A stretch of DNA of 64,000 bases. Source: JANLVI01 sp031363915 (GTDB lineage Bacteria > Vulcanimicrobiota > Vulcanimicrobiia > Vulcanimicrobiales > Vulcanimicrobiaceae). This document shows, in pieces, positions 41,300-49,726 of this stretch. The notes beneath the pieces were generated by a model. That model did not search any database. It was not told where the DNA came from and saw nothing but the letters and a program-made list of their open reading frames with translations. The DNA lies in the NCBI GenBank assembly GCA_031363915.1, contig JANLVI010000013.1, positions 62,001 to 126,000 of the forward strand, read 5' to 3'. The translations under genes and the position numbers were made by a program. Numbering within the stretch: the first letter of the stretch is position 1; each line of letters begins with the position of its first letter.

Positions 41300-41737
41300 G
41301 GTCGTCTCGGAAATCGACTCGGGCGGTTGAGCGAGTTCGTGCTGCATCGCAACGGGCGGACGATCGGCCTCGGGCGCGGCGGCCTCTGCGAGCGCAGGGC
41401 CCGCGTGCGGGCCTGTCATTTCGTGCGGATGCCCGATCGGCGGCACGATCGCATCGAGTTCCTCAGCCGTGGGAAGGTGCAACTCATCGCCGTTCGAGGT
41501 CGCGCCATAACCGTGCATCGGGTAGGCAGGGTCTTCCGGATGCTCGGGGGGTGCCCACGGTTTTAGCGGCTCGCTTACATCGGCAGCGTGCTCCATCTCG
41601 CGAATGAAGCCTTGCGAGGTGTTCTGAATATCGCGCATGACGTGCCCCGCCTTGCGCATCACACCGGGAAGTTTATCCGGGCCAAACACGAGGAGGGCGA
41701 AGACACCGACGATTGCGAGATCGGGAATGGAAAGCAT
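41249..41737 (-). CDS. tatA: TatA/TatB-like twin-arginine translocase subunit with long C-terminal tail
   Basis: 162 residues. MLSIPDLAIVGVFALLVFGPDKLPGVMRKAG is the Tat membrane helix, FGP hinge and amphipathic helix. The remaining 110 residues are Pro/Glu/His-rich and probably disordered, much longer than in typical TatA (about 60-90) and nearer TatB length. It would export Tat substrates such as the DUF1501 protein. tatC is not in the window. Its 3' end overlaps the convergent transglycosylase gene. Confidence 0.82.
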   Translation of the reverse strand: MLSIPDLAIVGVFALLVFGPDKLPGVMRKAGHVMRDIQNTSQGFIREMEHAADVSEPLKPWAPPEHPEDPAYPMHGYGATSNGDELHLPTAEELDAIVPPIGHPHEMTGPHAGPALAEAAAPEADRPPVAMQHELAQPPESISETTLHPGKAAPEPDHSANI

Positions 41738-41810
41738 AGCTGAGGAGGGCTCTTTCCGCACGTCGTGCAATCGATCCCGTCCGCGAAAAAGGCAAAATAC
41801 AAACGAAGGC

Positions 41811-42299
41811 GTGACCGATCGCTTGAAGATCATCTACACGCGGGGCAACCGAACCGAAACGCTCGCATCGATTGCGACGCTCCGAAAAATTCTCAACCGG
41901 TTCGTTGCCCACCGCGTCTTCTACGAAGTGAGTTCGCGCAACAAGCGCGGCCATGAGTTCTTCTCCGCGAAGAACACCTTTGTCGTTGGCTCGATCGAGA
42001 TCGTGAATCGCGATTATTTGACGATCACGATTTTCGATGCGCACAATGCGAGCCACTCGATCGAGATCCTCAATCCCGCCGCAATGCGCATCTACGACGA
42101 TACGCTCGGTAAGGGTTTTGCCGTATCATTCCTGAGCGAAAATGCCGGCGGCGTGGAATCACGCTGCTATCTGCGCGATGAGGGCGATGAGGGCGAGGGC
42201 ATCAAGTCCAAGAGCGCGCTCGAGAAAATCACCTTACCGCAGCTATTCGAATATCTCGAGGTGATCACCAGTGCGGACATCGTAGCGGTGCGCGACTAG
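41811..42299 (+). CDS. hypothetical protein (162 aa)
   Basis: GTG 41811. No family recognised. A short first helix (TLASIATLRKILNRFVAHRV) is followed by a beta-rich part (FVVGSIEIVNRDYLTITIFDA), an acidic segment and a closing helix LPQLFEYLEVITSADIVAV. It looks soluble and cytoplasmic. Divergent from the TatA-like gene with 73 nt between starts. Confidence 0.65.
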   Translation: MTDRLKIIYTRGNRTETLASIATLRKILNRFVAHRVFYEVSSRNKRGHEFFSAKNTFVVGSIEIVNRDYLTITIFDAHNASHSIEILNPAAMRIYDDTLGKGFAVSFLSENAGGVESRCYLRDEGDEGEGIKSKSALEKITLPQLFEYLEVITSADIVAVRD

Positions 42300-42315
42300 G
42301 GCTCGAGCTTCGTGC

Positions 42316-42810
42316 TCACACCAGCGCGTAGATTTTTGCGTTGACCAACTGCGGCTCTTTACCGAAGAGATCGAGCAGTTCGCGATCCTTGAGCGCTTCG
42401 GCGACGTAGCCAAGCGCGAGATGCTTGGGCTTATACGGACCGTCGCTTACGCGACGCGCGCCTTCGATGAACATGGCGAACGCCTGTTTGTCGAGCCAGG
42501 CGGACGTCGAGCCGTCCGTGCTGTGAAAGATCAGCGTGTCGTAGCGCTTGAACGGGACGCTCTCGCCTTCGGGCAGCGGGCCCTCGGGAATCGCGAACAC
42601 CTCAGGCAAACGCGGTTGTTTCGCCGAATCGAGCACGCGCTCGCGGTCGACGTCCTCGCCGACGGCTTCGGCAAACGCCGGATCGTCGAGCAGGGCGAGC
42701 AACACGTGCGGCGGCGTGATGAACTCCATGTGGTCCTCACCCGCATAGCCCGCGGCTTTGCGCATGAGGTCGAGGAGATCGCGGGAGAGGGAAAGCTGCT
42801 CGACGTCCAC
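42316..42810 (-). CDS. stand-alone Clp N-terminal-like domain protein
   Basis: 164 residues from GTG 42810. Residues 5-40 (LSLSRDLLDLMRKAAGYAGEDHMEFITPPHVLLALLDDP, quoted here only by ends) match the first Clp-N repeat pattern; the second repeat seems replaced by a beta-containing region around FKRYDTLIFHSTDGS. There is no AAA+ domain. Clp-N domains bind adaptors and substrates of ClpA/C, so it may be an adaptor; that is inference. It begins 1 nt after the TPR gene stop. Confidence 0.6.
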   Translation of the reverse strand: MDVEQLSLSRDLLDLMRKAAGYAGEDHMEFITPPHVLLALLDDPAFAEAVGEDVDRERVLDSAKQPRLPEVFAIPEGPLPEGESVPFKRYDTLIFHSTDGSTSAWLDKQAFAMFIEGARRVSDGPYKPKHLALGYVAEALKDRELLDLFGKEPQLVNAKIYALV

Positions 42811-42811
42811 G

Positions 42812-43291
42812 TCAGACCTTTCGTTTTCGCTTGCCTTCGAGCCGATTGGCCCGGCGCAGGTGTCGGACTGATTCGGCACGGCGCCCGGTCTTCTTGTAAG
42901 CGACTGCTAAATTGAGGTGGGCGATATGGTAGTCGTCGTCGAGCCGCAGGGCCGCCTCGTAGTGCTCGATCGCCTCAGCATCGTCGCCATCTTCGAGTAA
43001 GAGGTTGCCGACGTTCGTGATCGTGGGGACGTAGCGCGGGTCAAGATCGAGGGCGGCGATGAAATCATCCAGCGCCGACACGCGTTCGCCGCGACGGACA
43101 TGGGTGACGCCACGTTTGTTGAGCGCATCGGCGCGTTGGGCATCGTCGGTCGCATCGTCGTACGCGGCGGTGAAGAACGCAAGCGCGTCAGCCAGGCGGC
43201 CGCGGTCGAGTGCGATCGCGCCCTCGGCGTACGGGGAGCGCTCGGGTGGCAACCCAACGGCGAATCGGCGAAGGAAGTCGAAGAACGGCAC
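42812..43291 (-). CDS. tetratricopeptide repeat protein
   Basis: 159 residues from GTG 43291. At least three TPR units are visible: YAEGAIALDRGRLADALAFF, RADALNKRGVTHVRRGERVS with ALDLDPRYVPTITNVGNLLL, and AIEHYEAALRLDDDYHIAHL ending AVAYKKTGRRAESVRHLRRA. TPRs mediate protein contacts. It is divergent from trmD with only 6 nt between the start codons, so each promoter must lie inside the other gene or expression is leaderless. The Clp-N-like gene follows directly, suggesting the two act together. Confidence 0.8.
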   Translation of the reverse strand: MPFFDFLRRFAVGLPPERSPYAEGAIALDRGRLADALAFFTAAYDDATDDAQRADALNKRGVTHVRRGERVSALDDFIAALDLDPRYVPTITNVGNLLLEDGDDAEAIEHYEAALRLDDDYHIAHLNLAVAYKKTGRRAESVRHLRRANRLEGKRKRKV

Positions 43292-43297
43292 ATCGCT

Positions 43298-43966
43298 ATG
43301 TTGTCCATCGACCTCATCACGCTCTTCCCGGAGATGTTCGCCCCGGTTATCGGCCTCTCGATCGTCGGCCGCGCGATCGAACGCGGCCTCGTCGACGTAC
43401 GCATGCATCCGATCATCGACGCGCTGCCCCCGGGCGAACGCGCCGACGATCGTCCGTTCGGCGGCGGTCCCGGGATGGTGCTGCGCATCGAGCCGCTTGC
43501 GAACATTCTCGATGGCATCATCGCTGCGGCGCCGCCGGACGAACGCCGTCGCATCATTCTTACCGCGGCCGATGGCACGTCGTTCGCCCACGCCGATGCC
43601 GTCGCGTTCGGCAAACTCGATCGGTTGATTTTGATTTGCGGACACTACGAAGGTGTCGACGAGCGCCTTACCGCGCTCTTCCCGGTGGAAGCCTATTCAC
43701 TCGGCGAGTTCGTGCTCACGGGCGGTGAGATTCCCGCGATGGCCTTCCTCGATGCGACGGTGCGTTTGATCGAGGGTGCGATCGCTGCGGATTCTGCAGC
43801 GGAGGATTCTTTTGCCAATGGCAGCGTCGATCACCCGTCGTTTACGCGACCGCCGCGTTTCCGCGGCATCGACGTTCCCGCCGTCTTACTCTCAGGCGAC
43901 CATCAGGCGATCGCCGCCTGGCGTCGCCAACAATCGCGCGCGCGCGCGGCAATGCGCAGGCTGTGA
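43298..43966 (+). CDS. trmD: tRNA (guanine-N1)-methyltransferase
   Basis: 222 residues; methylates G37 of tRNAs with SAM. The trefoil-knot motifs are intact: MLSIDLITLFPEMFAPV, DDRPFGGGPGMVL, LICGHYEGVDER and YSLGEFVLTGGE. ATG 43298 is chosen from the conserved N-terminus. It is detached from its usual neighbours rimM and rplS; rplS lies 2.6 kb downstream beyond an aldo/keto reductase, a broken gene and a transposase remnant. Confidence 0.95.
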   Translation: MLSIDLITLFPEMFAPVIGLSIVGRAIERGLVDVRMHPIIDALPPGERADDRPFGGGPGMVLRIEPLANILDGIIAAAPPDERRRIILTAADGTSFAHADAVAFGKLDRLILICGHYEGVDERLTALFPVEAYSLGEFVLTGGEIPAMAFLDATVRLIEGAIAADSAAEDSFANGSVDHPSFTRPPRFRGIDVPAVLLSGDHQAIAAWRRQQSRARAAMRRL

Positions 43967-43999
43967 ATCCGTTGCGCGGCCGCTTCGGTTACACGTGAT

Positions 44000-44962
44000 A
44001 TGAAACAGCGGATTTTAGGCAAGAGCACAATCGCCGTCGGTGAGATCGGCTACGGCGCGATGGGGCTGACCTGGGCGTACGGCAAGCCGATCGTGGGCGA
44101 TGAAGAACGCGATGCGGTCGCGCTTCTCCACCGCGCGATCGACCTTGGCGTGTCGCTTTTCGATACCGCTGAAGTGTACGGACCGTTCACGAATGAAACG
44201 CTCGTCGGCAAAGGCCTCGCCGGACGACGCGATGAGGTCGTCATCGCAACAAAGACCGGTTTCGTACCGCAAGCTCCGGGCGAGACAATGCGCCGCGACG
44301 GTCGTCCCGAGACGATCCGCAAAGCCGTCGACGGGTCGCTTGCGCGTCTTGGAATCGAGGTTATCGATCTCTATCAACTTCACCGCGTCGATGAAAACGT
44401 TCCGGTAGAAGAGAGCGTGGGCGCGCTCGCGGATCTCGTGAAGGCAGGGAAGGTGCGTGCCATCGGCCTCTCTGAAGTCGACGTGCCGACGCTCGAGCGC
44501 GCAAGCGCCGTCCATCCGATCGCGACGCTGCAATCCGAACTCTCGCTTTGGACGCGCGACGCACTTGCCGACGTGCTGCCGTGGTGCAAAGCGCACGACG
44601 TCGGCTTTCTGGCCTTCTCACCGCTCGGCCGCGGTTTCCTCACCGGCCGCCTTACGCAAGATGATATCGCACCGGGTGATTTCCGCGCGACCCTGCCGCG
44701 TTTTCAAGGTGAAAACTTCGACCGCAATTTTCAATTGGTGCGGCGCGTCGAAGCCGTCGCGACTAGACTCGGCGTTGCCGTCGGCCAAGTAGCGCTCGCG
44801 TGGGTGCTCGCACAAGGCGAGAACGTAATTCCGATCCCAGGAACGCGACGCATCCCGTATCTCGAGGAAAACGTAGCCGCAGCGGACGTAAAACTCAGTG
44901 TAAGCGATCTTGCCGAACTCGACGCGCTTGAACCCGCAGTCGGCGCGCGTTACGCGACGTAG
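44000..44962 (+). CDS. aldo/keto reductase
   Basis: 320 residues, NADPH-dependent (alpha/beta)8 reductase of the AKR13-like/YajO-like group. Catalytic Asp-Tyr in LFDTAEVYGP, Lys in VIATKTGFVP and His in DLYQLHRVD are present; the cofactor end IPIPGTRRIPYLEENVAA is standard. Substrate unknown. It lies 33 nt after trmD in the same direction. Confidence 0.92.
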   Translation: MKQRILGKSTIAVGEIGYGAMGLTWAYGKPIVGDEERDAVALLHRAIDLGVSLFDTAEVYGPFTNETLVGKGLAGRRDEVVIATKTGFVPQAPGETMRRDGRPETIRKAVDGSLARLGIEVIDLYQLHRVDENVPVEESVGALADLVKAGKVRAIGLSEVDVPTLERASAVHPIATLQSELSLWTRDALADVLPWCKAHDVGFLAFSPLGRGFLTGRLTQDDIAPGDFRATLPRFQGENFDRNFQLVRRVEAVATRLGVAVGQVALAWVLAQGENVIPIPGTRRIPYLEENVAAADVKLSVSDLAELDALEPAVGARYAT

Positions 44963-44982
44963 CCCTCGCTAGCGCGTTGTGT

Positions 44983-45004
44983 GCGCGGCATCTTTTTGCC
45001 GCGC
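44983..45004 (+). terminator. hairpin after the aldo/keto reductase gene
   Basis: Perfect 8-bp stem GCGCGGCA / TGCCGCGC with a TCTTTT loop, 20 nt after the gene. The T-run is in the loop rather than after it, so termination strength is uncertain. A second GC palindrome (CCCCGGG repeated at about 45017 and 45040) follows. Confidence 0.45.
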
Positions 45005-45048
45005 GAAAGCCAGGTGCCCCGGGCGCGATTTTTGCTAGACCCCGGGCG

Positions 45049-45828
45049 ATGCGTTTTTCTGTCGTCCCGGGGTCTTTATCGCAGCGGTTGTCACCGCACT
45101 AACAGCCTGCGGGAGCGGCGGAGGCAACTCGACGATGCCGCTTGCCATCAGCACATCGACCGCAACGTCGACACCGACGCTGACGGACGCGCCGACGTCT
45201 GCGCCAACTTCCCGCGCAGTTCAACGGAAACACGACGCGCGTCGATGCATTCGGAATCAAGAACGCATTTTTGTTGAACTGCTCCGACGGCTTTGAGGCG
45301 ACCGTCGGTGAGAACGCTGCAACATTCGCAGAAGATCGTGCAACCACGTTCGCACGGTTCATCAACGCGGTTCCGGCCGAATTCAAGAGCCTCGCGCAAC
45401 TTCACGCACCGTATCGCATTGTCGAACCCGGTGCGGACGGCTTCAATAGGGGCGGGGCGTACGCAAATTACTACAGCGCCTATGTCGACCAGGTCTGGCA
45501 GAGCAATGGGCTGACGATTCCAAAACCCGGGCCGAACGGCAGCGGTCTTGACGCCTCCCCGGATCTCTGCGCGGCGCTCTATCGACATACGGCCGCACCC
45601 GGCACGTTCAATCCGGACGGAACGCGCAAAGCCACCTCGATGTGGAACGACAGCACGACATTCTACCAAAGTGCACCGGCCGACTACTACGCAAAGTTTT
45701 GGTACGACAACGGCATCAATGGCAAAGCGTGCGGATTTCCATACGACGATGTCGGCGGCTATTCGACGTGCGTCTCGCACGCTAGTCCACAGTACGCGCT
45801 CATCGCAATCGGCTGGGAGCCACGGTAG
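45049..45828 (+). pseudogene. GH64-like (beta-1,3-glucanase) lipoprotein gene with frameshifts
   Basis: Pieces in two frames make one lipoprotein. ATG 45049 begins MRFSVVPG; from about 45072 the next frame reads VFIAAVVTALTACGSGGG, a lipobox (LTAC) and a Ser/Thr linker to about 45212; then the first frame returns with AQFNGNTTRVDAFGIKNAFL at 45214 and runs to the TAG at 45826. The C-terminal part, including YYAKFWYDNGINGKACGFPY and DDVGGYSTCVSHASP, matches the GH64/thaumatin-like glucanase fold. Only about 205 residues of that fold are present, so its N-terminal part may be lost. Decay or assembly errors; the adjacent transposase remnant favours decay. Confidence 0.6.
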
Positions 45829-45853
45829 GGTCGGGGGAAGAGTGCGGCGCCTA

Positions 45854-46356
45854 CGCGCTCGTCGCGTCGTCAATAAAAAGTAGCCGTGAACGACGTGGCC
45901 CGCGACCCCCAAACCAGTCATGCGGTGAGCCGTCGCCTTGCACGAGTTCGCCGACTTTCGCGCGCCGATCGCGTGGTGCATGGATTTTGGCACGACGTCG
46001 TCGCTTTGTCGACCACAGACCGGCCCGGATCATCGCAAGTCGCAGGCGTTCGCGTTTGATGTTGATTCCGTCGCACTCGTTCAATTTCTCGCACGCGAGC
46101 ATTGGTCCGAAATCGAAGTACCGATCGCGGACACGGTTGATCGCCGCCTCGATGAGGGCGGGTCGGCGCGATTATTCGAAGTTCACCCCCGGCGCTTCGA
46201 GACCACAGCGGCCGGGACGAGCAATCGAAATGCCCGGACGGGTCGCTTTACTTGGCGAGTGGAAATTCCGAGTCGGGCAGCGGCGTCGGCCTCGTTGATC
46301 TGGCCGGACCCAAGGTTCTGAGCAACTTCGAGACAGTCGAGTTCGGATTTGGACAT
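45854..46356 (-). pseudogene. truncated ISNCY-type transposase remnant
   Basis: The N-terminal third of an ISNCY-family transposase. From ATG 46356 it reads MSKSELDCLEVAQNLGSGQI, a helix-turn-helix AAARLGISTRQVKRPV, then KRRG and an in-frame TGA. After one frameshift it continues AINRVRDRYFDFGPMLACEK, MIRAGLWSTKRRRRAKIHAP and the start of the DDE domain GELVQGDGSPHDWFGGRGP with FIDDATS, where it is cut off at about 45857. The first catalytic Asp is present but the rest of the DDE domain is gone. No terminal inverted repeats were found. It is inactive and marks an old insertion between trmD and rplS. Confidence 0.8.
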
Positions 46357-46464
46357 GGTGTAGAGCGGCTTCATCGGAGGCCCTCGGCCCTCGACGGGGG
46401 ACATCTTCACTGGTCACGGATGGGGACGTCTCTACCTGAAGCCTGCACAACTCGCGGCCCGGCG

Positions 46465-46494
46465 TTGCCAGGGGTGAGGCCCGCGTGATACAAT
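46465..46494 (+). promoter_or_regulatory. promoter of rplS
   Basis: -35 TTGCCA at 46465-46470, 18-nt spacer, -10 TACAAT at 46489-46494. The transcript would have a leader of about 78 nt containing a GCCCG-CTCG-CGGGC hairpin and GAGAG near the start. It heads the ten-gene rplS to USP run. Confidence 0.6.
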
Positions 46495-46579
46495 CCCGGG
46501 GTTGCCCGCTCGCGGGCCGTCCTGACTTTACGAAGGCCCTCGACCCCCCGGGCGAGCGCGTCATGAGAGAGCCGAAGCT

Positions 46580-46933
46580 ATGAACGTCATCAACCTGATC
46601 CAAAAGGAACAGGAGAAGCCCTCCGTACCCGACTTCCGCCCCGGCGATACCGTCAAGGTGTACTCAAAGGTGGTCGAGGGCGGCAAAGAACGTACCCAGA
46701 TGTTCGAGGGGATCGTGACCGTCCGCAAGGGCGGCGGGATCGGCGAAACCATCACGGTCCGTCGCCTTTCGCACGGCATCGGCGTTGAGAAGTCGTTTCT
46801 GCTCCACAGCCCCCGCCTCGAGAAAGTTGAAGTCTCGAAGCGCGGCATCGTGCGTCGCAGCCGCCTCTATTATCTGTCGGATAAGATCGGTAAGGCCGCC
46901 CGCATCAAAGAGAAGAAAGTCGTCCGCAGCTAG
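46580..46933 (+). CDS. rplS: 50S ribosomal protein L19
   Basis: 117 residues: FRPGDTVKVYSKVVEGGKER, FEGIVTVRKGGGIGETITVR, GIGVEKSFLLHSPRLEKVEV and RRSRLYYLSDKIGKAARIKE. Complete and standard. It lies at the 50S subunit interface. lepB starts 6 nt after its stop. Confidence 0.98.
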   Translation: MNVINLIQKEQEKPSVPDFRPGDTVKVYSKVVEGGKERTQMFEGIVTVRKGGGIGETITVRRLSHGIGVEKSFLLHSPRLEKVEVSKRGIVRRSRLYYLSDKIGKAARIKEKKVVRS

Positions 46934-46939
46934 CCTGCC

Positions 46940-47701
46940 GTGACGCCCCTCGAACTCTTTGCGCTGATTTGCGTCTTCGCGGTTGTCCGCGTCGCAATAA
47001 GCATCAAGCCCGAAGCACCCGTCGCCGCGACCTCTCTGGTCGCGGACGGCGTTGCCGAACCCGCGCCTTCGGCGCGGACGATCATCCGCGAATACCTCGA
47101 CGCCTTTATCGTGGCCGGCCTCGTCGCCTTGCTCCTCATCACCTTTGTCGTGCGGACGTTCTTTATTCCGTCCGGCTCGATGGAGCCGACCTTGCAGATT
47201 CACGATGTGCTCCTCGTCAACGAGTTCGAGTACCGCTTCTCCAAGCCGCACCACGGCGACATCGTGGTATTCCCCCCGCCGATCACGACGACCAACGACT
47301 TCATCAAGCGCACGATCGGCATCCCCGGCGACAAGTTCCGCATCCATAGCGGCACGGTCTATATCAACGACGTGCCTCAGGACGAGAGGTACATCGCGCA
47401 AAAGCCCGCTTACGAGCTGGAAATCAAGAATTACGGGATCTTCGTGGACGGGGTCCCGCTCACGCCCGACATCGCGAATATCCCGCCGAAGGCCATGTGG
47501 CAGGAGCCCGACCGCATTCCCCAGGGCTTCTACTTCATGATGGGCGACAATCGGAATAATTCCGAGGACTCGCACATGTGGGGCTTCTCCCAAACCGGCG
47601 GCACGTTCGCGGCCGGCCCGCGTAAAGGCGTCGCCGCCGGCTTCACCGGCCATGCGTTTCTACTGTTTTGGCCGCTCAATCGCATCCGTATTCTCCATTA
47701 G
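46940..47701 (+). CDS. lepB: signal peptidase I
   Basis: 253 residues with two N-terminal membrane segments (1-21 and about 55-75). Catalytic Ser80 in IPSGSMEPTL and Lys123 in FIKRTIGIPGDK; GDNRNNSEDSHMWG near the end. It cleaves signal peptides of exported preproteins. Start GTG 46940. A second, shorter signal peptidase gene follows 32 nt later. Confidence 0.95.
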   Translation: MTPLELFALICVFAVVRVAISIKPEAPVAATSLVADGVAEPAPSARTIIREYLDAFIVAGLVALLLITFVVRTFFIPSGSMEPTLQIHDVLLVNEFEYRFSKPHHGDIVVFPPPITTTNDFIKRTIGIPGDKFRIHSGTVYINDVPQDERYIAQKPAYELEIKNYGIFVDGVPLTPDIANIPPKAMWQEPDRIPQGFYFMMGDNRNNSEDSHMWGFSQTGGTFAAGPRKGVAAGFTGHAFLLFWPLNRIRILH

Positions 47702-47733
47702 GAATAGCAGGCCGCAGGTCGAAGAATACGCGC

Positions 47734-48246
47734 GTGGCTACCGTTCGAACGGCGGCAAACGTAGCGATCCAAATCGCACTCCTCGCGCTCATCGCGGCGG
47801 CGTTCTTTTTGCGGACCCCACAGGTCAGCGGGCTCTCGATGGAACCGCGGATTCACCCCGGCGAATTCGTCCTGATCAACACGTTTGCGTATCGGGTCGG
47901 ACCGATTGCGCGCGGCGAGATCGTCGCCTTCAAGCATGAATCGCGCACCAGCGGCGAAGCGCAACACTATATCAAACGCGTCATCGCTCTCCCCGGCGAT
48001 CGCGTCATGATCGACCGCGGAACGGTTCGGCTCAACGGGGCTCCGCTCGGCGAAGACTACGTCGCGTTCCGCGATTCGCGCAGTTATCCCGAAGTTATAG
48101 TTCCGGTAGGCGCGATTTACGTGCTCGGCGACAATCGTGCGAACAGCGATGATTCACGCGATTGGGGTTTCGTGCTCCAAAGCGACGTGATCGGTCGCGC
48201 GGTCCTCGGTATCTGGCCAGTACGGCCGCTCGGATGGCGCTCGTGA
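47734..48246 (+). CDS. second signal peptidase I
   Basis: 170 residues from GTG 47734, one membrane segment (AIQIALLALIAAAFFL). Catalytic Ser35 in SGLSMEPRI and Lys81 in YIKRVIALPGDR; GDNRANSDDSRDWG completes the set. It is shorter than the first, lacking the extra insertion. Two paralogues in tandem suggest divided substrates, as in some Firmicutes. It overlaps the rbgA gene by 13 nt. Confidence 0.92.
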   Translation: MATVRTAANVAIQIALLALIAAAFFLRTPQVSGLSMEPRIHPGEFVLINTFAYRVGPIARGEIVAFKHESRTSGEAQHYIKRVIALPGDRVMIDRGTVRLNGAPLGEDYVAFRDSRSYPEVIVPVGAIYVLGDNRANSDDSRDWGFVLQSDVIGRAVLGIWPVRPLGWRS

Positions 48247-49043
48247 TCAGCCAAGAAAACGTCATTCAGTGGTATCCCGGACACATGGCAACGGCCATGC
48301 GCCAACTCGTCGACAAGATGAAGCTGATCGACGTGGTCCTCGAAGTGGTCGACGCGCGTCTGCCGCGCATCTCCTCAAACGACATGCTCGATGCGGTCAT
48401 CGCGAAAAAACCGCGCATGCTGGTGCTCACGCACGACGACCTAGCCAACCCCGCCCAAACGGTGAGATGGCTTGCGTATTACAACGGGCAGCACCGCCGC
48501 ATCGTTGCCGTGAATTCAAAGGACCCGGGCAGCATCAGCAAAGCAAATTTTCACCTCGGCCAGCTTACGTCCGGCAAAGGCACGCAGCGCGCGATCGTGC
48601 TGGGCATTCCGAATACCGGAAAATCCTCGATCATCAACGGGCTCTTGCGACGCACTGCCGCAAAAGCCGAAGATAAAGCCGGTCTGACCCGCCAAATGCA
48701 GTGGTTCCGCGTTCAGCCTACGCTCGAGCTGATGGATACGCCGGGCATTCTCGTGCCGAAGATCGCGACGGCCGAAGCGCAGTGGATGCTCGCCCTGACC
48801 GGCGCGATTCCGCGCGAACGATTCGACGCCGAAGACGTTGTGAATCGTTTTCACACCTGGCTGCTCGCGGCGTCGAGCGGTCGCACGAAAGTGCCGAGTC
48901 TCGAGACGTTCGCGCAGGCGCGCGGCTTCATGCGCAAAGGCAGCGAGGTCGATTACCATAACGCCGCCGGATCGTATATCAAAGATTTCAACGACGGCAA
49001 ATTCGGACGCATCACGTTCGAGGATCCGCCGGCCGCCGAATGA
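48234..49043 (+). CDS. rbgA: ribosome biogenesis GTPase (RbgA/YlqF-like), circularly permuted
   Basis: 269 residues. The permuted order is seen: G4 first, then G1 GIPNTGKSS (124-132), G3 DTPG. IQWYPGHMATAMRQL at the N-terminus is the RbgA hallmark. The G4 motif reads LTHDDL (65-70) instead of LNKxDL: Asp is kept but the Asn-Lys pair is lost, so guanine specificity may be altered. It acts in late 50S assembly. It overlaps rnhB by ATGA and shares an operon with rplS. Confidence 0.9.
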   Translation: MALVISQENVIQWYPGHMATAMRQLVDKMKLIDVVLEVVDARLPRISSNDMLDAVIAKKPRMLVLTHDDLANPAQTVRWLAYYNGQHRRIVAVNSKDPGSISKANFHLGQLTSGKGTQRAIVLGIPNTGKSSIINGLLRRTAAKAEDKAGLTRQMQWFRVQPTLELMDTPGILVPKIATAEAQWMLALTGAIPRERFDAEDVVNRFHTWLLAASSGRTKVPSLETFAQARGFMRKGSEVDYHNAAGSYIKDFNDGKFGRITFEDPPAAE

Positions 49044-49726
49044 CGGAAGGGGACCGCAAGCGCGCGAACGTGCGCGCCGCCGAACGTCGGCGTCTCCAGC
49101 GCTTGCACCGCTACGAGAACGCCGCTCGCGAGCGCGGCTTACTCCTTGTCGCAGGCGTCGATGAAGTCGGGCGTGGGCCGCTCGCGGGTCCGGTGATCGC
49201 GGCCTGCGTGCTTACGGATAGGCCGCTCATGCTCAGCGGACTCAACGACTCGAAAAAGGTTCGCCCGGAACTACGCATCACGCTTTCCGAGCAGATTAAA
49301 GCATCGGTCGTCGCGTGGGGAATCGGCTCGGCATCGGTCGCCGAGATCGACTGCATTAATATTTACTGGGCAAGCGTGCTTGCGATGGAGCGGGCAATAG
49401 CGGCACTCTCACGGCTCCCCGACTATTTGATTACGGACGCCGTACGCATCAAGTCGTACGTCGGCGAACAGGAACCCGTCATCAAAGGCGACGCCAAGTG
49501 CGCGACGGTCGCCGCCGCCTCGATCATCGCCAAAGTCCACCGCGACGGCCTGCTGGCCGAACTCGATCGGCTACATCCGCAATACGGCTTCGCCGAGCAC
49601 AAAGGTTACGCGACCCCACGACACCTCGCCGCCCTCCAAGCGCACGGCCCGTGCGACCAGCACCGACGGGGCTTTCGGCGCGTCGCAGCAGCCCTCGAAC
49701 TACCCGGAATCAGGACGGCATCATGA
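49040..49726 (+). CDS. rnhB: ribonuclease HII
   Basis: 228 residues; removes ribonucleotides from DNA. Catalytic residues in GVDEVGRGPLAGPV (Asp-Glu), Asp in YLITDAV and in KGDAKCATVAAASIIAK. A charged N-terminal extension of about 35 residues precedes the domain. Coupled by ATGA at both ends (rbgA before, yraN after). Confidence 0.95.
   Translation: MTEGDRKRANVRAAERRRLQRLHRYENAARERGLLLVAGVDEVGRGPLAGPVIAACVLTDRPLMLSGLNDSKKVRPELRITLSEQIKASVVAWGIGSASVAEIDCINIYWASVLAMERAIAALSRLPDYLITDAVRIKSYVGEQEPVIKGDAKCATVAAASIIAKVHRDGLLAELDRLHPQYGFAEHKGYATPRHLAALQAHGPCDQHRRGFRRVAAALELPGIRTAS

Noticed and set aside
46172..46603. 143-aa minus-strand ORF upstream of rplS
   Set aside because: It is an out-of-frame shadow of the transposase remnant and overlaps the rplS promoter and start.
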